DNA of 34,810 nucleotides, taken from NCBI GenBank assembly GCA_050010135.1, contig JBEKLP010000023.1:1-34810 (forward strand). Direction: 5' to 3'. Under the pieces are notes generated by a model. That model saw nothing but the letters and a program-made list of their open reading frames with translations. It was not told where the DNA came from and made no database searches. The translations under genes and the position numbers were made by a program. This DNA is from FEN-1073 sp050010135. Lineage in GTDB: Bacteria; Chloroflexota; Anaerolineae; Anaerolineales; RBG-16-64-43. Within the stretch, counting starts at the first letter, position 1, and each line of letters starts with the position of its first letter. Below, piece after piece: positions 22,786-29,300 of the stretch.

Positions 22786-23484
22786 ATGCGCACCGCAGTA
22801 TATTTCCTGGCGATTTGGTCCTCGATCACGATTTTCCGTACCCATTTGACGCAGTGGGAATGGGTGAATGGGGATTTCAGGGCCGTGGCTCCGCAGCCAT
22901 CCATCCCGGCTTCTCCCCTTCGCGAGGCGGATTTGAATTCCGATGGAAAAATCGAACAGGTAGTATTCATCGCCGACAGCGTCTCCATCCAAGGCGGACT
23001 GGAAACCCTTTGGTCCAGTCCATCCGACTGGAAAATAGATCAGGTGCAAATCTCCGATCTCGATCATGACGGCGATCCCGAGCTGACATTACTCGTATGG
23101 AGACCGTTCGCTCCCTGGCCGATCGATGCTTTCCTTCCTCATGGCGGGCGCATCGCCGGATTTCACGATGCGCAGAATCAAAGCTGTCATATAATCCTCA
23201 TCCGCTGGGTGCAAAACACCTTTCGCGAGCTCTGGGCGGGGTCCGCCTTGGCCGAACCCCTCCTGGATTTTTACGCAGCCGACTGGAATGGAGACGGACG
23301 CCAGGAACTAATGGCGGTCGAGACGGGGTACGATCAGCCCTCGACGGCCAGGGCTTTCTCCCTGTGGGAATGGAACGGTTTTGGATTTTCGCTTTTAGGG
23401 CGGCGGACAACCCGGATAGGAAAATTCGAGTTCCTTACCAACCGGGCAGGGGATCCTTTCATACTTATCGATCCGGTCGAATAG
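22786..23484 (+). CDS. FG-GAP/VCBS-like repeat protein, secreted or membrane-anchored
   Basis: 232-residue protein. The ATG at 22786 is preferred, with AGGGTGA five bases upstream; the earlier ATG at 22768 would coincide with the transcription start and be leaderless. A moderately hydrophobic N-terminus (MRTAVYFLAIWSSITIF) may be a signal peptide or anchor. Three calcium-loop-like repeats follow: ADLNSDGKIEQVVF, ISDLDHDGDPELTLLVW and AADWNGDGRQELMAVE, each with the DxDxDG pattern of integrin/FG-GAP propeller blades. The protein is too short for a full seven-bladed propeller, so it may be a fragment-like or partial propeller. It is 25 nt upstream of the DUF3160 gene and probably cotranscribed. 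Function unknown; an extracytoplasmic binding role fits. Confidence 0.75.
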   Translation: MRTAVYFLAIWSSITIFRTHLTQWEWVNGDFRAVAPQPSIPASPLREADLNSDGKIEQVVFIADSVSIQGGLETLWSSPSDWKIDQVQISDLDHDGDPELTLLVWRPFAPWPIDAFLPHGGRIAGFHDAQNQSCHIILIRWVQNTFRELWAGSALAEPLLDFYAADWNGDGRQELMAVETGYDQPSTARAFSLWEWNGFGFSLLGRRTTRIGKFEFLTNRAGDPFILIDPVE

Positions 23485-23509
23485 GATCCCGGCAAAAGAA
23501 GAGGACAAA

Positions 23510-25714
23510 ATGAAAAAGGAAATCTCATCCTGCGGGACGTTCGTGCTTGTGCTTGGGGGATTAGCCCTGGCGTGCAATCTATTGCCTGTTTCGGCCACAT
23601 TGCAAGCGGCAACCTCAACACCCGCCTCATCCCCGGCTGGTCCGACCCCAACCTCTCCATCCGATGCCCGACTGAAATCTTTCGCGGATTATCCGTCCAT
23701 TCCGGTCGTCTTGCCTGCATCCTTTTCTGGAGGGTATTCGCTGCCCGTCGATCTTTCCCAGGTGACCGGAGTAGATTCCGCCGCCCTGACCGCGTCGCAA
23801 AAAGACGTACTTTCCAAATCCGGTTTTGTCGTCTCTCCGCCGGAACCCGGCAAGTTCCAGGAATTCTTTCAACTGTACGAATCCCTTCGATATGAGGAAA
23901 ATCAACCGGTATTTATCACCGCCGACGCCGTGTATCACATCTACCATTTGATTTTCGACAAAATGTTGCGCGATATGGAACGCGAAAATTTTACGTCGAT
24001 ATTGAAAACCCTGACCAGCAGCCTACTGGCCGCTTCACACGCGCAATTCCAGCAAGTTCAGGGAAGCGCGTTGGAGGATCCGGCGCGCAGGAACGTCGCT
24101 TTCTTTGCTGTCGCCACGCAGCTGCTCGGGCTCCCGGACGAAGTTCCATCCGAGGCGTCTGACCTTACCTCCGCCGAGATAACGCTCATCATGGCGCATG
24201 GCGGGTTTTCCATCTCGCCCATCTGGGACCGTCCCGACCTCCCGGACGATCAGAAGTACCGGGAAGATTACAGTCAGTACATCCCGCGGGGCCACTATAC
24301 AAAAAGCGAGGACCTGCAGCGATATTTCCGAGCCATGATGTGGTACGGTCGAATGACCTTTCGCCTGCGCGACAGCTTTGAAACCCAACGCGCCCTGCTA
24401 GCCACCCAGGCTCTGCGCACCACAACGGCTCCGGACGGCACTCCCGCAGTGAAATTGTGGCAAAACATTTACGAACCGACCGTGTTCATCGTCGGAAAAG
24501 CGGACGACCTCTCTTTCACGGAATACGGCGCGCTTTCGGATTCGGTGTTTGGAGCCGGGGCGCCGATCACGGCGTTTGGGGACCGGGAGAAAATCGCGGA
24601 ATTTTTAACCGCGGCAAAGTCGCTGCCGCCCCCTCAGATCAACTCCATGTGGGTTTGGATCTGGGAAGATAAGACCGACGCCACCAAGGGTTTCCGCCTG
24701 ATGGGGCAGCGGTTTACGCTGGACGAATATGTCTTCGGCCAGATGATCTGGCGCAATGTCGGAACCCAGGAAAACCCGCGCGGGTTGCCCAAAGCGCTCG
24801 ATTTCTTTGCAGCCCTGGGCTCGGAGGAGGCGCTTTCCATCCTTCGCACGCAAGGAGAAGATCAGTTTGAAAATTTCGACAGCCAAATGGCCAAGGTTCA
24901 GAGTGAAATTTCCGCACTTCAAAAGGACACCTGGACGCAGAATCTATATTATTCCTGGCTCTATTCGTTCCAACCGCTGATTTCCGTAAAAGACAATCGA
25001 TTTCCTCCCTTCATGCAAAACCCGGCCTGGGTACGCAAGGACCTGCACACGGCGCTGGCTTCCTGGACCGAACTAAAGCACGATACGATCCTATATGCCA
25101 AACAGGTAATGGCTGAGATGGGAGGGGGAGCACCGCCCGCGCCACCGCACGGTTACGTGGAACCCAATCCCGAAGCCTACGCCCGGCTTCGGGCGCTTGC
25201 CATGATGACCAAATCCGGCCTTGCCAGTCGCAATCTCCTCTCAGCGACGACCGGCGGAAATCTGGACAATCTGATCGATCTGCTGGCGTTTCTGCAAGGC
25301 ATCTCCGAGAAGGAGCTTGCCGGCCAATCCATCACCGACGAGGAATATTTCCGGATTCAATATTTTGGGGGTGAATTGGAATCCCTCACCGTCGCGGCTG
25401 CCGATCGCGATGCGCAATCTCCAAGCTATAAGGATCTTTCCGATCAGAAAGCGGCGTTGGTGGCGGATGTCGCCAGCGGCATTACCAAGGACGGTGTTCC
25501 AGTCGTCCTCGAGGAAGGCGTCGGCCAACCGACGTTTATTTTCGTCGTTCTTCCGGATTCCCCCTGGCGGTTGGGGATCGGGGCGGTATTTACGTATTAC
25601 GAATTTACCGTCGCTCCGGGGGACCGCATGACGGACGAAACTTGGCAGGCGCTGGTTAGTAGTTCCACGCCGCCCGCGCCGCCGGAATGGACCTCATCAT
25701 TTATCGTTCCGTAA
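23510..25714 (+). CDS. DUF3160 lipoprotein
   Basis: 734-residue protein with a lipoprotein-type leader: basic start, hydrophobic stretch and a lipobox-like ALAC with C22 as the probable lipidated residue, followed by a Ser/Thr/Pro-rich linker (about 35-58). The remaining region matches DUF3160 as I remember it: ENQPVFITADAVYHIYHLIFDKMLRD near residue 140, WYGRMTFRL, RFTLDEYVFGQMIW, PRGLPKALDFFAALGSEEAL, and SWTELKHDTILYAKQ. The C-terminus ends in a beta-rich segment (FIFVVLPDSPWRLGIGAVFTYYEF). AGAGGA precedes the ATG. There is no known enzymatic activity; it is likely anchored on the outer face of the membrane. The upstream FG-GAP protein and the downstream CapA-like gene suggest a joint surface function. 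Confidence 0.88.
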   Translation: MKKEISSCGTFVLVLGGLALACNLLPVSATLQAATSTPASSPAGPTPTSPSDARLKSFADYPSIPVVLPASFSGGYSLPVDLSQVTGVDSAALTASQKDVLSKSGFVVSPPEPGKFQEFFQLYESLRYEENQPVFITADAVYHIYHLIFDKMLRDMERENFTSILKTLTSSLLAASHAQFQQVQGSALEDPARRNVAFFAVATQLLGLPDEVPSEASDLTSAEITLIMAHGGFSISPIWDRPDLPDDQKYREDYSQYIPRGHYTKSEDLQRYFRAMMWYGRMTFRLRDSFETQRALLATQALRTTTAPDGTPAVKLWQNIYEPTVFIVGKADDLSFTEYGALSDSVFGAGAPITAFGDREKIAEFLTAAKSLPPPQINSMWVWIWEDKTDATKGFRLMGQRFTLDEYVFGQMIWRNVGTQENPRGLPKALDFFAALGSEEALSILRTQGEDQFENFDSQMAKVQSEISALQKDTWTQNLYYSWLYSFQPLISVKDNRFPPFMQNPAWVRKDLHTALASWTELKHDTILYAKQVMAEMGGGAPPAPPHGYVEPNPEAYARLRALAMMTKSGLASRNLLSATTGGNLDNLIDLLAFLQGISEKELAGQSITDEEYFRIQYFGGELESLTVAAADRDAQSPSYKDLSDQKAALVADVASGITKDGVPVVLEEGVGQPTFIFVVLPDSPWRLGIGAVFTYYEFTVAPGDRMTDETWQALVSSSTPPAPPEWTSSFIVP

Positions 25715-25781
25715 GCCCGTCGATCGGACTCATCCGGCGGAAAACATATCGGATGAACCATGGTATTCCATTCGATCGCAT

Positions 25782-26723
25782 ATGATGCCGCGCGCGGTTA
25801 ACCCGCAGCGCTTCGCGCTGTTGCACTGCTTGATGATCGCTGCATTCGCTCCGGTGCTTCTTTCGGCCAGCGCATACGAACCCACCGTAACTATCGCATT
25901 GCTTGGTGATGTGATGTTGGGCAGGGGGATCGCATTCGCACACGCGACCGGCCGATGGGAACAAACCCTGCACTCTTTGGCTCCCATCCTGCAATCCGCC
26001 GACGTTGCCACGGCGAATTTGGAATCCCCGATCGACTGCGGGACCCCGGCATCCGCCAATTCCCGACTGCTTATCGCACCCTCCGGCTCGATCGCGGCAC
26101 TGACCTCGGCAAATTTGGATATTGTATCCTTGGCAAACAATCATGCCGGGGATGACGGAGACCGCGGAGCGCGGTGCACCCGAGACGCATTAAAGCTTCA
26201 CGGTATTTCGGTTTTGGATTCCACTTCTCCTTTGCTCTTCTCCGTTCATGGAATTCGCCTGGCATTTCTCGCCGTGGATTTCACCGATGAAAGTTCAACC
26301 CACGTCGTGGAGGACCTCGCACACCAGGTTCGTGATTTACGCCGCGACGGCGACCTTGTGGTCATCTCGTTGCATTGGGGGATGGAGTATCAGTCGGGTT
26401 CCGACGACTTGCAGAAGCGCATCGCCCGGGCGTTGGCCGAGTCCGGTGCGAACATCCTTTGGGGGCATCACCCGCATGCCGTCCAGGAAACCGGCTGGAT
26501 CGGCGACACTCTGGTTCTCTACAGTCTGGGGAACGCCGTATTCGATCAGTGGGAACCGGCCACTTCCCAAGAGGGCGAGTTGGCATGGGTGGAGGCGGAC
26601 CGGCAGGGCATTCGTTTTTACGCTGGAATCCGGTTTACGATCGATCCTGGTCTTGGACAGACCGGTAACATCGAACCAGCGACTTTTCGATTCTCAATTG
26701 CTCCGCGGCCGTCGCGAGAGTAA
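25782..26723 (+). CDS. CapA-family metallophosphoesterase-like protein
   Basis: 313-residue exported protein related to the CapA/PgsA poly-gamma-glutamate biosynthesis family, which has a calcineurin-like fold. A signal-peptide-like N-terminus (about 1-30, ending ASA) precedes the metal-site segments GDVMLGRG, ANLESPI, LANNHAGD, SLHWGMEY and GHHPHAVQ, then LYSLGNAVFDQ. All core motifs are present, but the protein is shorter than many family members. The start may be 25782 or the adjacent ATG at 25785, and no ribosome binding site is obvious. There are no capB/capC ligase genes nearby, so polyglutamate synthesis should not be assumed; a cell-surface hydrolase role is as likely. It follows the DUF3160 gene by 67 nt. 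Confidence 0.88.
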   Translation: MMPRAVNPQRFALLHCLMIAAFAPVLLSASAYEPTVTIALLGDVMLGRGIAFAHATGRWEQTLHSLAPILQSADVATANLESPIDCGTPASANSRLLIAPSGSIAALTSANLDIVSLANNHAGDDGDRGARCTRDALKLHGISVLDSTSPLLFSVHGIRLAFLAVDFTDESSTHVVEDLAHQVRDLRRDGDLVVISLHWGMEYQSGSDDLQKRIARALAESGANILWGHHPHAVQETGWIGDTLVLYSLGNAVFDQWEPATSQEGELAWVEADRQGIRFYAGIRFTIDPGLGQTGNIEPATFRFSIAPRPSRE

Positions 26724-26749
26724 ATGGTCATTCCCTTCCGGGCGGCATG

Positions 26750-26776
26750 TTGAAATTCCCCGCCAAGGAATATAAT
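26750..26776 (+). promoter_or_regulatory. Candidate promoter of the mutarotase-like gene
   Basis: TTGAAA (26750-26755) and a perfect TATAAT (26771-26776), separated by an unusually short 15-nt spacer. Initiation near 26783 leaves about 77 nt of leader. The short spacer may make it weak or activator-dependent. Confidence 0.45.
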
Positions 26777-26859
26777 TAGGTGATTTAGAAAGTCTCGTCG
26801 ATCGACAACACACGGGGTATATCCCGGAAGGAATTCACAATCTGGCATCAGGAGAGGTT

Positions 26860-27789
26860 ATGGAAACGATTTCATACAAAGGCTGGTCTCATTGCATTCG
26901 ATTGGCCAACAACTCCGTGGAAATGGTCATCACCGGGGATGTCGGCCCGAGGATTATCCGTTTTGCGTTCGTCGGCAAGCCTAACGAATTCTACGAGGAT
27001 GAATCCTATTCGGGAAAAACCGGAGATTCCGAGTTCCATGCCTACGGGGGGCACCGTCTCTGGCGCGCTCCCGAGGATCCGGTGCTGACCTATATTCCCG
27101 ACAATCGTCCCGTGACGGTCGAATCCATCCGCGACGGAGCGCATCTTACGCCGCCTCCGGAAACTCCCGCGGGGATTCAAAAGGAATGGTTCGTCCGGTT
27201 GGATCCGGTGCAGATCCATGCGCGCGTCCAGCATCGCCTGACCAATATCGGTTCCAAGCCGATTCAACTGGCGCCATGGGCGCTTTCGGTAATGGCCTCC
27301 GGCGGAACGGCGGTCTTGCCGCTGCCTCCGCGCGGCACGCATGACAGTAAAAACCTATTGCCGACCAGTCGGTTGGTCCTCTGGTCGTACACCGACATGT
27401 CGGATCCGCGCTGGGGTTGGGGAGCAAAATACATCCGGTTGCAACAGGATCCAAAAGCAGCGAAAGCGCAAAAAATCGGCGCACCCGTGTCCGACGGATG
27501 GGCCGCATATTGCCGTCAAGGTAATCTCTTTCTTAAATTATTTCCCTACGAAGGGAAAAAGGAATACCCGGATTTTGGTTGTTCGACGGAATTGTTCACC
27601 AATGCGGATATCCTGGAACTGGAGACACTCGGTCCCCTGCTCTTACTGGAACCTGGAAAATCGGTCGATCATACGGAAGATTGGTTCCTGTTCGATAACG
27701 TGCCGACGCCGGCGGGCGATTCGGATATCGAAAGGATGATTCTGCCCAAGGTGGAATTGGCGCACCGCATGACTCTTCCGCCCGGGTGA
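26860..27789 (+). CDS. Galactose-mutarotase-like (DUF4380-like) protein
   Basis: 309-residue soluble protein of beta-sandwich character. Segments such as VEMVITGDVGPRIIRFAFVG, EFHAYGGHRLWRAPED, IHARVQHRLTNIGSKPIQLAPWALSVMASGG, RLVLWSYTDMSDPRWGWGAKYIRLQQD and LETLGPLLLLEPGKSVDHTEDWFLFD fit the supersandwich fold of galactose mutarotases and DUF4380 proteins. The characteristic YGGHRLW and the closing EDWFLF are remembered family features. There is no signal peptide, so it is probably cytoplasmic. A GGAGAGG ribosome binding site (26851-26857) supports the ATG. It follows the CapA gene by 136 nt and has its own promoter candidate; a strong terminator lies about 110 nt downstream. The substrate is presumably a sugar or glycan but cannot be named. 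Confidence 0.75.
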   Translation: METISYKGWSHCIRLANNSVEMVITGDVGPRIIRFAFVGKPNEFYEDESYSGKTGDSEFHAYGGHRLWRAPEDPVLTYIPDNRPVTVESIRDGAHLTPPPETPAGIQKEWFVRLDPVQIHARVQHRLTNIGSKPIQLAPWALSVMASGGTAVLPLPPRGTHDSKNLLPTSRLVLWSYTDMSDPRWGWGAKYIRLQQDPKAAKAQKIGAPVSDGWAAYCRQGNLFLKLFPYEGKKEYPDFGCSTELFTNADILELETLGPLLLLEPGKSVDHTEDWFLFDNVPTPAGDSDIERMILPKVELAHRMTLPPG

Positions 27790-27897
27790 TCACCTTCCCC
27801 ATTCGATCCGGACGCCGTCAACGCCTTCCTCGGCATCCTTGGGGAACCCAAACCGTGACGGCCCGCCACGGACAAATCCACTCCAATTCCAAAAAAA

Positions 27898-27919
27898 GGC
27901 CGGGAAACTTTTCCCGGCC
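27898..27919. terminator. Bidirectional intrinsic terminator
   Basis: Stem GGCCGGGA (27898-27905) / TCCCGGCC (27912-27919) with a 6-nt loop. The plus strand runs into TCTTTTTCT; the minus strand runs into seven T (27891-27897). It ends both the mutarotase-like gene (plus) and the long K+/Na+ cluster (minus, last stop at 27929). Confidence 0.9.
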
Positions 27920-27928
27920 GGTCTTTTT

Positions 27929-28600
27929 CTAAGTTTTCTTCTTGCTCAATTTGGAAGCGAATAACTCCAATTTGGACTGGTGGACGACGGCCAGGATCTC
28001 ATCGGCGGGTTCCAGGATTGTGGAACCATGCGGAAGCATCAACTCCCCTTTATGGATCACGGCTACCAGGACGCATTCCGCCGGTAGATTGAGATCCCGC
28101 ACCGCCCTGCCATTGGCCTCCGACTCCGGATGAACTTTTTCCTCCACCAGGGAGAACAAGCCCTTGCGCAATTTCATCAGCGTGACCATGTCGCCCAATG
28201 ACATTTCTTCGGCGATCAACCGCGCCATCATATCCGCCTGGCTGATGGCAACGTCGACGCCCATTTCCGCGGTGAACAGCCACCCGTTTTTTGGATTGTT
28301 CACGCGCGAAATCACACGCGGCACATGAAACTCGAATTTCGCCAGGGTGGTGATGACCAGATTGGTGTCGTCCTGATCGGTAACCGCGGCCAGGACGTTT
28401 GCCTTGGCAACTCCCGCCTCCTCCAGAACGGCGGGCGAACTCATTTCGCCGCGCACCACCACTCCTTTGGGCAACTCCTGCTTAAGCCGTTCGATCACAT
28501 CGTGGCGATCATCCACCACCCGGATCGAATGCCCTCCGCGGAGAAGGATATCGGCAAGATGGGAACCGACCTTTCCGCCGCCGACAATAATTACATTCAT
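27929..28600 (-). CDS. TrkA-type RCK K+ transport regulator (second of a pair)
   Basis: 223-residue RCK protein. The N-terminal Rossmann domain (about 1-130) begins MNVIIVGGGKVGSHLA with the GxGxxG loop and an Asp (VVDD) suited to NAD(H), followed by AAVTDQDDTNLV. The C-terminal TrkA-C-like domain (about 140-215) contains LPAECVLVAVIHKGELMLPHGSTILEPADEILAVV. Such proteins gate Trk/Ktr channels in response to NAD(H), ATP/ADP or cyclic dinucleotides. The start codon overlaps the upstream trkA-like stop (ATGA), and a GGAGGA ribosome binding site lies within that gene. No TrkH/KtrB subunit is in the window, so partner transporters may be the cluster's permease and ATPase or a distant channel. Confidence 0.92.
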   Translation of the reverse strand: MNVIIVGGGKVGSHLADILLRGGHSIRVVDDRHDVIERLKQELPKGVVVRGEMSSPAVLEEAGVAKANVLAAVTDQDDTNLVITTLAKFEFHVPRVISRVNNPKNGWLFTAEMGVDVAISQADMMARLIAEEMSLGDMVTLMKLRKGLFSLVEEKVHPESEANGRAVRDLNLPAECVLVAVIHKGELMLPHGSTILEPADEILAVVHQSKLELFASKLSKKKT

Positions 28601-29262
28601 GGCTGTCCTCCTTGTTCGATTCCCAGCAGGTTTTCCAATCGATCCAGGGCGGAAGAAACAACCGCAAAGTGAATCAAATCCCCGTCCCGGATTTCGGTCC
28701 CGAGCATGGGAAGGAAGGCTTTATCCTCGCGGGTGATGGCTACCACGCCGATTTCCCCTGGGACAACAAGCGCATTGACCATCCGGCCGATCAGGGCCGG
28801 TGTCGCCTCGATGGTGAACAGCGACACTTCGCCGGAGCCGAAGGTCCCCTGGGCATCCAGTTCCACGTGCGTTAGCGTCTCGCGGATGCGTTCGGCGCCC
28901 CAGGCGGTGGAGGAAATGGTCGCCAACCCGAGCCGGCGGTATATTTCCGCGCGGCGCGGGTCATACAAGCGCGCGACGACCCGCGGAACTTTGAAAATGT
29001 TCCGGGCAATTCGGGCGGCGACGATATTGGCATTGTCGGAATCGCTGGTGGCCGCGAAGGCGTCGGCGTGTTCAATCCCGGCGCGGATCAGCACCTCCCG
29101 GTCGAACCCCATGCCGATGACGATCTTTCCGTGGAATTGCGGCCCCAGGATTTCGCGGATATTCTCGTCGCAATCTATGACTGTCACGTCATGCCCTTCC
29201 TCCGACATCAGCCGGCTGACCTCGGAACCCACCCGGCCGCAACCCATGATGATGATTTTCAT
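28597..29262 (-). CDS. TrkA-type RCK K+ transport regulator (first of a pair)
   Basis: 221-residue RCK protein beginning MKIIIMGCGRVGSEVS at the ATG at 29262. The frame is open further upstream to 29727, but that part overlaps the ATPase gene and is not coding. The nucleotide-binding domain has the GCGRVG loop, VIDCDEN and FAATSDSDNANIV. The TrkA-C-like domain has IGRMVNALVVPGEIGVVAITREDKAFLPMLGTEIRDGDLIHFAVV. GGAAAGGA serves as ribosome binding site. It follows the P-type ATPase by 38 nt and overlaps the second RCK gene by 4 nt, which suggests that the two are made in equal amounts and may form hetero-oligomeric rings. Confidence 0.92.
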   Translation of the reverse strand: MKIIIMGCGRVGSEVSRLMSEEGHDVTVIDCDENIREILGPQFHGKIVIGMGFDREVLIRAGIEHADAFAATSDSDNANIVAARIARNIFKVPRVVARLYDPRRAEIYRRLGLATISSTAWGAERIRETLTHVELDAQGTFGSGEVSLFTIEATPALIGRMVNALVVPGEIGVVAITREDKAFLPMLGTEIRDGDLIHFAVVSSALDRLENLLGIEQGGQP

Positions 29263-29300
29263 AGCACCGTCCTTTCCCTGGACAATCCGGCGGGGAATCC

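Noticed and set aside
22703..22786. Upstream extension of rubrerythrin by 28 residues
   Set aside because: AGGAGG precedes the ATG at 22702 and the extension crosses the divergent promoter region.
25782..26723. Calling a poly-gamma-glutamate capsule locus
   Set aside because: Only the CapA-like protein is present; no CapB/CapC ligase genes are in the window.
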